Shown here in pieces: positions 1 through 10,116 of a stretch of 64,000 nucleotides of DNA; the first letter of the stretch is position 1; each line of letters opens with the position of its first letter. Under the pieces are notes generated by a model. That model had not been told where the DNA came from and searched no databases. It worked only from the letters and a program-made list of their open reading frames with translations. The DNA comes from Camillea tinctor. Lineage: Eukaryota; Ascomycota; Sordariomycetes; Xylariales; Xylariaceae. The DNA is taken from assembly GCA_022578605.1 (NCBI GenBank), contig MU394052.1:930001-994000 (forward strand), in the 5' to 3' direction. Position numbers and translations under genes: made by a program.

Positions 1-326
1 CGAACCCGCTTAATCTAATCCACGTTCATCCGATCCATCTGATCTAGACATGTATGTAGTACAACCACCCATTATACATCGTAAGAGCCTCCTCCTTCGC
101 CAAAGACCGGCTTCTTCTCTATCGAATTCTATCCGACACCCCCCCATAAGTAAAATAAATAAGACAAGCATTATATACTCTCTAATCCGCTTTCGCTCTC
201 GCCATCGACAAAGCTGAAATAGAATAGGGGTCCCAATTGGATCATCGCATATGGCCATGCCACGCTATTTATCGAAAGCGCCATGCAAAATAAACAAATG
301 AGATAAGAAAACCTCTGTATCGTAGG
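1..326. other. 3' flank of the first gene, no gene seen
   Basis: This AT-rich stretch lies downstream of the minus-strand gene that ends at 327. Short open frames on the minus strand have no recognisable domain and no coding-like composition. It is probably 3' UTR and spacer. Confidence 0.5.
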
Positions 327-2735
327 CTATATAGCCCAGCTTCCCCTTCTAGCCCTAACACCCCATGCCATAGGACTCGAACCATCGTTCCCAAGGCTAG
401 GGTGCTGCCGTGCCCATTCCCGGATATACAATTTAAGGGCCTTCCAGCGCGGTGGCTTATGGCGTGATCTCCGTTCGTCTTCTTCTGGAGTGCACATACC
501 ATCCCCACTGCTTGCCGGGCTACTACTGCCGCTGCTGTTGCTTCTAAGTTTCATTTCCATCTGAAGCATGAACCCCTTCTCAACCTTCTGGTTATCATCT
601 TTGCGTAGCTCCTCAATGTCGATGCCGCTAATCTTACTAAGCTCATCGTCAAACGCTCTGGCCGTAGCCGGGTAGCCTAAGCTAAGATAGTTGTACACCT
701 GGGTGACAAATGCGTCGTCGAATTCGGCAAGAATACGTGCTTCGAGCTCTTTCCGAGCCTTCTCCTTTTGCAACCGCTCATCAAGGCCGGTCAGCATGTA
801 CAAACCGCCCTTCGGACCGCTATGTCTCTTGTTAGGCGATCCGGGGGTAGGCGACTGAGCCGTAGTCATATCAAGGGATGCCGAGAAAGCACTCGAGAAT
901 GGATCATTAGGCGACAGGGGCTCTAAAGGTGTCTGAAGTAGAAGTGGCGCCTGGAGTCCAGGTGTTATTCTATCATTTGCTTTAGCGGAACAATATCCCC
1001 GCCAGAGACCAGTACTCCCCGAAACGTCACGGTGCTTCTCCTCAGGACGATCAAACTGAGAGTAAGGCTGATTCGGCTCCATACGGGTGTGCTGCGGACT
1101 GGGGCATATGCGGAATTTGAGATCGCCGCCGAGCATGGGTGGCGAAGCCGCCATTCGCATCCTCCGCAGTTCGCGGTCCTCAGGCTCGGCGACTCGCAGG
1201 GCGGCGAAGGGCATACTAAAGGGACTGGCCCGAAGGCCACCGCTTTGTGCAGGCGGAGAGAAGGGCTTTTCTTGAACCGGCGCTGCCTGTACTATCGGAT
1301 CCGGTGATTGGGGAGATAGGTAGGGGCTCTTAGCATCTACCATCTCGATGTCTCGCGATTGTTGACGTGAAGGTGGCGTCCAAAGAGGATAGTTTGTTGG
1401 GGGGGCCATGTCGAGTCGACCTTGATCCCCATCGACGTTCATTCCATTTGCCCTTTCCCTAGCCAGCTTTTCCGCATGAGCCCTCATCTCCTTTACGGCC
1501 CAGCTTGGGTCGGTTGACTTGCGACGCAGCAATTGCGAAGGCCCATGTCTCAAGGGCTCATCCTCACCAAGGAGAGCATCATCCTCTGAGTTATCTCGAA
1601 CAAGGAAATGCTCCACGCCTTCAGTCCGTACACCATTGGGGAACGCAGACATGGCCTGCTCAAGCTCCCGTTGTCGATGGGCCTCCCTAGCAGCGACGGC
1701 AAGGAGGTAGCCTGAGAATTCTTCATCACACGACTCTCTCCTGTCACGCAACTCATAATGTCGGCTGTTCCATGCATCACCCTTATCTGTAACCTCGGCC
1801 GCACCATCAGGTCGGGGAGGCACCCGGATGGTGACAGAGGTTGCAGTGCAGGGTCTGTCCTTTTCTTCATCGTGCTCGCTTTCGCCCGATTCGGATGATG
1901 CAATGGTGTCAAGCTCAGGGTGGTAGGAGTTGGTCCTTGTAGCTCGGCGGGTATTGGGATGCGGTTTCATCGACGTCTGCCGTCGCGGCGTGAGGAACCG
2001 GGACGGATTCTCATCATCACTGTCGCCAAGGGCATTCAAATTCCCAGTACTGCTGGCGCGAGGTGGACCGGGTCTCCGTTTCGGCTTAGGTGCATAGATG
2101 TGGTTCGTCCCCGGAGTGATGTCGGTCTTGTCGATGGGCTTTGTAGCTGGGCCTTCCTGTCCGGCTTTCCTTGCCCTCCTCGTGGTCTCAATCAATTGAG
2201 GTGCAAATTTCCGTCGGGGCTTCTTCCCCTCAGCGGGTTTCAGCTCCGACGACGACGACCGTGCCGACTGCGGATTGGAACCGGACTCGATGATCAGGGG
2301 CAAATGAGGGGTGGTTGGCGAGGGGTCAGGCGTAGGCTCAGCGGTAGGTCCATGAGGATTCTTGTTAACCCGATAGGAATCAAATGTTGTCTCAATAGGC
2401 ACGGGGGCAAAGCGCCGAATGGGTTTTGCTGGTGGTGGCCGTGGTGCATCGGGCATTTCGACGTCATCTACCTGGACCGACGCATCTCTCGTCGGTCTCC
2501 TCGTCGAGTTCGCAGTAGACAATGGCGGGGTCGGGGCTAGGGGCTGGGACGTATTCGCCGTGTTCGCAGCCTGTGTGTGGTTTTTGCTTTTGTTGGAGGA
2601 CCTGGCCGTCTCCTCGACAAGTTGAGGAGCAAAACGACGCTTTGGCTTTGCTTGGGGTGCAGGTTCAGGTGCCGACGCAACTTGGGGTGGTGGTGGTGAT
2701 GCATCACGCATCGGCGCATCGTCACTTGCTGCCAT
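327..2735 (-). CDS. Conserved fungal protein of unknown function with three FAP-type repeats
   Basis: This is an uninterrupted 802-residue frame. I do not recognise a named family and give no function. Most of the protein is proline-, serine- and charge-rich and looks disordered. Three related basic motifs sit near the N-terminus: KPKRRFAPQLVEET (about residues 30-43), KPIRRFAPVPIETT (about 104-117) and KPRRKFAPQLIETT (about 173-186). A compact, probably folded segment lies near the C-terminus (FDDAFVTQVYNYLSLGYPAT and the following helix-like DIEELRKDD), followed by a basic tail with RWKALKLYIREWAR. The start is the first Met (MAASDDAPMRDAS), with stop codons upstream. The spread of the repeats and the separate C-terminal block suggest a scaffold or regulatory protein, but that is inference. 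No signal peptide or membrane segment is seen. That the gene is real is well supported by its length; the role is unknown. Confidence 0.85.
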   Translation of the reverse strand: MAASDDAPMRDASPPPPQVASAPEPAPQAKPKRRFAPQLVEETARSSNKSKNHTQAANTANTSQPLAPTPPLSTANSTRRPTRDASVQVDDVEMPDAPRPPPAKPIRRFAPVPIETTFDSYRVNKNPHGPTAEPTPDPSPTTPHLPLIIESGSNPQSARSSSSELKPAEGKKPRRKFAPQLIETTRRARKAGQEGPATKPIDKTDITPGTNHIYAPKPKRRPGPPRASSTGNLNALGDSDDENPSRFLTPRRQTSMKPHPNTRRATRTNSYHPELDTIASSESGESEHDEEKDRPCTATSVTIRVPPRPDGAAEVTDKGDAWNSRHYELRDRRESCDEEFSGYLLAVAAREAHRQRELEQAMSAFPNGVRTEGVEHFLVRDNSEDDALLGEDEPLRHGPSQLLRRKSTDPSWAVKEMRAHAEKLARERANGMNVDGDQGRLDMAPPTNYPLWTPPSRQQSRDIEMVDAKSPYLSPQSPDPIVQAAPVQEKPFSPPAQSGGLRASPFSMPFAALRVAEPEDRELRRMRMAASPPMLGGDLKFRICPSPQHTRMEPNQPYSQFDRPEEKHRDVSGSTGLWRGYCSAKANDRITPGLQAPLLLQTPLEPLSPNDPFSSAFSASLDMTTAQSPTPGSPNKRHSGPKGGLYMLTGLDERLQKEKARKELEARILAEFDDAFVTQVYNYLSLGYPATARAFDDELSKISGIDIEELRKDDNQKVEKGFMLQMEMKLRSNSSGSSSPASSGDGMCTPEEDERRSRHKPPRWKALKLYIREWARQHPSLGNDGSSPMAWGVRARRGSWAI

Positions 2736-2963
2736 TGTTGCGTTGTCTTGCGTCCAGCGTTGATCTTACGAGACCAGCCAAGCAAACCAGGTACAACCAG
2801 CAACCAACGAAAGAACCGTTTCCTCCAACAAGCACCAAACAAAACCCGTGAAAGATCGACGATGTACCGAGAGGGGGGGTGATTGAATGATAATAAAAAA
2901 GCAGCAGAGCAGAGTTATAGGATAGGCATTGGCGGTAACAGTAGCGAACAGCACCCAGTGACA

Positions 2964-2999
2964 GCAGCAGTAGCAGTAGCAGTAGCAGTAGTAGCAGCA
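2964..2999. repeat. AGCAGT hexanucleotide repeat
   Basis: An imperfect run of AGCAGT/AGTAGC units lies about 230 bases upstream of the start of the 802-residue gene. Read on the minus strand it is a CTGCTA-type run inside the promoter or 5' leader. It is a simple microsatellite and its copy number is likely to vary between strains. Confidence 0.75.
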
Positions 3000-4720
3000 C
3001 GAGACTGGCAGACTAACAGGGTGGGAAAGACGACGAGGGAGAGCTGTCACGACAAAAGGAGATCAGTAAAACTAAATGCTAACTATGTAGTAATATGGTG
3101 GACTTGGAACTAGACTGCCCCGTAGCAAAGCAGCGTTGTCATGGGTACTGGTGGTATGGACGCACCGCTATTTTCATTACTTGGGTATGTGTACAAAGCA
3201 CTACTCCGTACTATGCGAGAAGCGCCCCCGCGGTCTTTTCCGGTGGTGGGGACGTGGATCGTAAGTGGAGTTGTCGTGGTATTCCTTGGTTGACGAATTC
3301 CAAGCCCCAAGTCTGGCGCCGACTTGTCGAGCCTATTCTGGCCAAGTGCCTCTCACGATACGTCTCTGGCCCCTGGGGCTTCTTCTCTGGGCTTCTCTGG
3401 GTTCTAGGCAGTGGTGGCAGGTTGTTGGATTCAAACTATCACACACAACGCAGGAGTTATGCAAGACGCAAAAGGTGTAAAGGAGGGTGGTGATTGGACT
3501 AGAGACGTTCTTAATGGGTTGGGGTTGGGGTTGGGGGAGGGGGAAGAAGATTGGTTAGGGGGGGAGGAAGAAAGATGCCGGTGGTGGTGGTTGCTGATCA
3601 ACAGTTGGATAAAGTACTTTAGGTTAGATCTGGTATAGGTAAAGTAGTAAATAGTAGGTAGTAGTGATAGTAGTGATAGTAATAGGTAGTGAACCGAAGA
3701 ATTAGAAAGAAAAAAAAGATGAAGGTTGTCATGCAGAAAGAATAGGTAGAAGATAAGAAAGAGATGGTGTTGGGCTGATCTAATAATAACTTGAATAACC
3801 TATAGGGTTAAGGTATAAGGTATGGCCCGTCAACTAGTTGTAACTTTAGAAGTACCTACTGCTAATAAGTAGTAGTGCTGGTACGGAGTACATACAATAC
3901 GTAGGTATCTTTCGTATCTTGTATAGACTGCATTAGCGTATGATAGAGTTTGGTTGGTCGTGTCAGAGGTCGGGTCTCAACAGAAGTTTATTACTCATGC
4001 TGCAGTGATTTGATTGATCGATTCTCCAAAAGATTAGATAGATTAGGTATCTAGGTAGACATGCTAATATAAGATAATTCGAAGTGTATAAGAGTTGTGT
4101 ACCTGTACAACGTCCAGTTCCAGACATATCAGACATATGCCAAGGCGAGTCGAGTTTATGGCATAGGACAACCCCGCTAGGTTAGAGACGGAACGAGACC
4201 AGATGTGCAAGTCTGGGGCATCTCTCTGTTTTCTGTAAAATGTGTGTCCACGTGTAACTCCCATTTCTGCTTCCCCAGATTCTCCTCGGGTTTACTCCAT
4301 ACCTATGGATTCGGCTAATTTATTTCCTTTTACATTCGTTTCCTGTTCTATGCACAGTTGCTGTTTTCTTCTTTGTCTCGCATTTTTTTCCATTTTTCTT
4401 TTCCCGATCACCTACTGAAGAGGTGCTAATTATTCCACTGACCACTACTATGGGCAAAATCTGACATCATAGGCATGCCCCGGTTACTAAATCCGGTATC
4501 GGGTCGCATCATAGTGTGAGACCTTTTTTTCGAATTTCTCAATCCGTTAATCCGTCACAAGCCAGTGAGAAGCGAGCAAAATGCTACCAGAGATATGTGT
4601 GTATCGCATTGGAATCATATTGCTTAGTGAATAGTAATTCCCCGACATCATACCTCTTCTTTAGTCCTTGTATAAGCTTTCATCGTTGATCCCCGAAGCA
4701 AACTATAGTACCTAGTTTAT

Positions 4721-4756
4721 CTAGATTACATGTGTATAGGTAACTATGTAATCTAG
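4721..4756. repeat. Perfect 11-bp inverted repeat with 14-base loop
   Basis: The arms CTAGATTACAT (4721-4731) and ATGTAATCTAG (4746-4756) are exact reverse complements separated by 14 bases. It could form a hairpin, but it lies in a gene-free spacer and no function can be assigned. Confidence 0.6.
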
Positions 4757-7700
4757 GTATACACACATGAAGTCACGCGTAGCATAGCACATGCATAACC
4801 TCCGAACAACATCAAACATCATGCACACACATAATATACTAACCTAGTTTATTTGAATCAAAGCTACGTTGTAGGTACCTAAATTACATAAAATCAATAC
4901 ACACAATGCCCGTATTCACAAGCGCATTCATTAAAATAAGTTTTTGTGTTGCAGTGCAGACATGCAAGCTCCATTCATTTACAACAACAATCATAATAAT
5001 GATATTAAGTTGCTGTTGTGAGATGTGAGTTAGGTAACTAAGTACTCATTAGGGACATTAGGGACCTACATGCAGGTACTTAGGAGTGTATCTCGCTACA
5101 CATGAACACGAAAGCTACACTAACCCAACTTATACTATTCCGTACGGTACAGTACCAAAGACATCGCCCGTTGGATCTGAGAATTCCTTTTCTATTCTAT
5201 TCCGACTTTCTTTCCAGATTCGATTCTAGACCAGATGCCGACACCAAGCCGAGCTCATCTTGGCGACCACACCTGTCATCCTACAAAGCCATTCCAAAAG
5301 AAAAAAAAATAATTGCTGACCCGGTGAGCTTTTTCGGTTGGTAGCAACATCTCAACTCCACCACGCTATGCAACCCCTGATTCGCTAGTGTACCTAGATT
5401 TCGATACGATGGAAACCGTTTGTTCGAAACCCCCCTGACCTACGTGGTTTAGCATTCGCTTCTAGAAAAGGAGGTGGAAGGCGAATGACGAGAAGAAAGC
5501 CGAGAAGAAAGCAAGGAAGAAAGCAAGGATAGACATCATCCCTGAAATGCATCCATTCATCCATCTATCTGTCTCTCCGGCATCTGCTCGGCTCACGAAG
5601 ATATCCTTCTCACATCAGAAACTTCCCATCCCCGGGTTTCGCGAGGTCTTACGTATGCTAGTCTGGTGTAAGATGTAACTACGGAGTTGTGGGTTAGTAT
5701 GTACAATACAATACTTAACATAAGTTACACTTGTATACATTACACTGCATGCTAAGAGCAAACTGGTACCTGTCGATGGCGGGGATGGTGATCCCCCACG
5801 ACATCAGAAGAAAGGGAGAGAGCGAAAAGGGTCATACGCCGCCAGCTAAGACCCTTGGACCTTATAGACTCAAGCCACACACATTCCATCCATTTTGTTT
5901 CTCTCCCTGTACTCCGTATTTGCTGTACAATATGTGCTTGAAGCTATTGCTGATCTTACCCCTCATCCACATTTATGACTGACCCGAATTTTGCTTACTT
6001 GCCTCCCACTTACACTTACACTTACACTCACACTGACCCCCTGGAGCATGCAGCTCTCTTGTGTGTTACTGGCTGATAGGGTCATCATCAGGAGTCCGGT
6101 CCATTGATCAACAAGCACAACTCATCTCTTATGGGCCTGAAACCCCCCGTCTTCAATGCAATCTCTGGTTGACCGCCCTACATAGCTTACGGGGCCCCAA
6201 ACTCTGGCCACGGAGCTGGTAACCAAAGCCGCGGCGAACTTTTTTTTTTTTTCGTTTCTTTCGTCCTTGAAGTGACTGCTGTTGTTGCTGTCTCGGATAA
6301 TGCGTCCGATTGGCATTCTTCCCTCGATGCACGCACGCACTCACTCACACGCTTATCTCTATCCTTCCATGGGCTATCATCAATTGCGAAGGGGAGTTGT
6401 AAAGAGATAACAGCTCACACTCCCTCTCTTTCGCGTCAGGTCTTTCGACTATCGTTCGTCTGTCACATTTAAACCAGACTATCTCTGACTATCTATCTCA
6501 TGATTGAATTATCGCCTCCTTTCGATAACCTTGCTGTCTTCAGCTGGTTTCGAGGGACTAGGACGACGGTGAACAAGGGACAGATGTGACCCAGCGCAGT
6601 AGTGTGCTTGATTGGTTCCGTCTAGTCTGCCCTCACCGACAGTTGCGGGAGCGTGCCGTCTGTGCCCCGTTGCTCCGGAATCATCTATATTACAGAGAGG
6701 GGCAGGCAAGCTCTAGCTCGGGTGACCAAGCTCTATAAGCCGAGCTACTTAGCTCAAAACAATTCTCACGATACCTTCATGGCTGTAGTAGGTAAGGAGG
6801 TATAAGCGGGCTCTATGTAGGTACGGTATAACCTGTACCCCTTGAACTACTACATATGTAAGTACCTGCTACTAGTTACTACATAGGGGGTTGTGGATCA
6901 TAGTTCACTCCCGTCTTTTTTCTTTCCCTTGCTTTTTCTTCTTTTCAATGCAAAGGATTTTGCATGTTACAAACCATCACATATTTCTATACATGTGCAT
7001 ATGTGGATCTAAAGAGGGGAGGGGGGGTTGCAATGGAATGGCTACTGCCCGCACGCGATGCTATCGCGGAGCATAACGACCGCAACGTACGCACGCCAGA
7101 TACCGTCGTCGTGCGGTTTCGCCCAATTGCACCATCAAATAGCGCCAGCCAAACTTTTCTCCATGCATGGGATCTTCCCGTCTCCCGTTGATACCAACAT
7201 GACTCAACTGCTCTACACTATCAATCGTGATACCGCTTTCTTACATGCCTACCTTTATACTCATGCCCGTCTGAGGGCTCGGTCAAGCACATACAGGTGC
7301 TCCAGTGAACCCCGCGTGGATATGGGATTTGTCGCATGGAGAACCACCTGGGCTGTACCCAAGGACATCGTATCACCGAATACGGAATGTCCAGCCAGTC
7401 CAAGAACTCGATATTCCCTATATCAAAACCACCGTCCCTCGACCGTACGACTATTCAAAAGCTAGGTAGGCATGATATGATCTTCAGTCCTTCAGCCCTG
7501 AATACGACGCTACTACCCGAACTAGATCTTCCAATCAATGGGCTATCTCCAAGTAGCAGTAGCATCGGGGAGTTGGCATCGCTAGCGACCTGTCACATGT
7601 AGTTCGGGCAACTGCGCAGCATTTTGCCTATCGGAAACGAAGTGGCAGTGCGGGATCGAAGAGAAGAGAGAAAAAAGAAACGTGGGGCGAGATGCAGTGC

Positions 7701-8332
7701 AATGTTTGACAGCAGATCTCGATGGAATGAGGGAGATGCCATTCTGCGCATACAGCGAAGGGGCTAGAACTTCTCAGCCCTCCTCTTCACCAAGGGGACG
7801 ACTTCGGAGCATACCGGCGGCTATCAGCCAAGAAAACTTGATGGGAGATAGGTAATTCCATTCTTTTTTTTCTCTTCTTCAAAAAAATGTCAGGTCAGGT
7901 CGGGTCGGGTCATGATTAGGCTTGATATACGGCCATACTAAAGCCTGATAGATAGAGAAAACAGAGAGGTTCAGCTGATCAAATGAAAGCCCAAAAAGTG
8001 TTCCCCATAGACGCCCGGGAAGAGTATAGCGTTTCTATGTAAGTTATGTACATACATACCTGGATACCTAAGAGTTCCACGATAGATACCACCCACCTAC
8101 ACTAGGTATATCGTCAAGCAGCATATCTGCCCGAAACCTCACACCCACCGCTGCTGCAAAAACTCCCCACAGTGACGGCATGCCTAAATGGTCACGAAAC
8201 ATTATTCAAAGAAAATTTTCTAGTGTATAGTGTATAAATTTCGCTGTGCCGAGATTATCGTCCAAAATGAAGCTTTCCCCACGAACCTTCTGGAAGACCT
8301 AGTAGCAATCCTAGTGGGGTGGACATGGAAAA

Positions 8333-8351
8333 GGGGGGGGGGGGGGGGGGG
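8333..8351 (+). repeat. 19-base G homopolymer
   Basis: A run of 19 G lies in a spacer. It is one of several long G or C tracts in the window (others at 9399-9410, 36122-36134, 36942-36960, 60767-60781 and 60962-60974). Length in an assembly is often uncertain for such runs. Confidence 0.85.
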
Positions 8352-10116
8352 AGAGGGGAAACAGGGGAAGCAAGGGCGGAAGGTTTTCTCCCAACGGGAC
8401 GGGAATCTTGCAACCCATCGCGCACGCGCGCACGCAAGTAGGTAAAGTTCTACGATATCTTCGTCATTTTATACCGAGATGATGTCGCTGCCGGTTTAAT
8501 GATCTGCACTAGTATTGAGCCGCGATGCAGCAGCGCTCTCTACGTAGCAGAAGCTCCGCCATCGGCCCTTTGCAGGCCTCTCTAGCTTAGGCACGTAAAC
8601 ATAAATAATAGCGTCCACGGGTATCATATATGTGAGTAACCGACCTGGTGACGTCGATGACCCTCCTTTTCTATATAGTACCGGGTACTTAGCGACCTCT
8701 TCTGTGGGATGGGAAGGAGGAGAATTGGGGGGGGACCAATCTAACCTAGGATAATAATGAAGAGGCGAGGCCGGATACGATGGCAATGGATAGAGCATAT
8801 AGATAGGGCTTAGGCTTCCGAGGATGTTTCATGACTTAATATATAGTTAACAATATATCATGTTATTCAAATTATACCAAAGCATCTAGGTTAGGGTTGT
8901 TGAAGGGTGATGGTATATTGAAACAAGCCCGCATGGTGACTTTAAGGGATAAAAACACGTCTCCCAGAATCAATTCCTCTTTACTACGAAAAAAATCACT
9001 TATTTTATGAAATAAAATATATATATCTAGCCAGTCACTTACATCTTGCATTTGTTGCTTAGATACAGCTTCATTTGTTTTAATCCAAACGCCCACGACC
9101 ACATGATAAAACATATATACGTAACTAACAGTAAATACCTAGTTATATGTTTGTTATTTGATCTACCATGATGATGAGGCACCCAAGTTCTTGATATACG
9201 TCACTATTTAAGAGACAAGCAAGGCTAGGTTCCGCGGGTTCTCTCGAGTGACTGCCGAACCTAAGAGCGGGTGAAGCCCCTATTTCATATTTTCAAGTAT
9301 TCTATTTTTACTAGTACTCCTCCTATACTAGAGATAACTTTTATATCATTACATACTAACTCATGTAGATAGAAATCCTGCTCAGGGCAGCGGCTCTTCC
9401 CCCCCCCCCCTTTTCGAATAACGTTGCAGCACCAGGGGGTAACATATAGAATAGAATTTCGCTCGGAGGGGCCTACAAATAAATCCTCATTATATATACA
9501 TCCACAACGTCTGAACAAACATGCAAACACTCTTTGACTCACGCAAAAGAAAATAAAAATCGTCTACCTAATCTAGTCGTCAACCTAAAACACATGACCT
9601 TTAGGTATCTATGAAGAGGGGCCGCATAGACAGGTGTCATATCTGGACGTAAGAAACCTAAGTAAACCCAGGAGACAGAAACAAAGCACCAAGCCGCAGC
9701 GCGCAGTTTATGGTAATATACCCCCAAGGCAGCTATGTGAATAGAAAAAATAAACTCGAGTATTTAATATTTATCTTTATTAAACAAGAACGGTACTGAT
9801 TCGCAAGTAATCCCTACCATCCCTAGATAAATCCCTTCCTCCCTAATCTCCCTACCACATCACCAGTAACGAAAACAAAAGCAGTAGGAACAGTAGGTGC
9901 CCTATCTTTACAGCGCAAACTAGGTTATTTTCTTTCCCTTGATATATTGCGTCTATGACTACGTCTAACCTGCTGAGCCATAGTTCAGCCATCACTACGT
10001 CCTACTATGAATAGAATCATCTCGCTACTCACAGGACACATAACTGCTATATATGCTAGATGCTATCCTCTATCCGCTAACTAGAACCCTACGCTACCAG
10101 GGGAGTATTCGGAAAT

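Larger units (their letters stand above)
2736..10116. other. 7.4 kb gene-poor spacer
   Basis: No convincing gene lies between the two minus-strand genes. The first kilobase (2736-3600) is the promoter and leader side of the 802-residue gene and is rich in AGCAGT repeats and purines. The rest is AT-rich with scattered short frames lacking known domains, a perfect 11-bp inverted repeat (4721-4731 with 4746-4756), TTACAC repeats near 6009-6030, a 19-G tract (8333-8351) and a 12-C tract (9399-9410). TACTCCGTA or its complement occurs at 3202, 3882 and 5910. A spliced non-coding RNA could be hidden here and would not be visible to me. Confidence 0.5.

Noticed and set aside
373..383. A perfect tRNA B-box-like word on the minus strand (GGTTCGAGTCC)
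   Set aside because: It lies inside the coding frame of the 802-residue protein, the flanks do not form a T-stem, and no A box or acceptor stem is found.
7028..7465. A 145-residue open frame in the first large spacer
   Set aside because: No domain, overlapping frames on both strands, and no coding-like bias.
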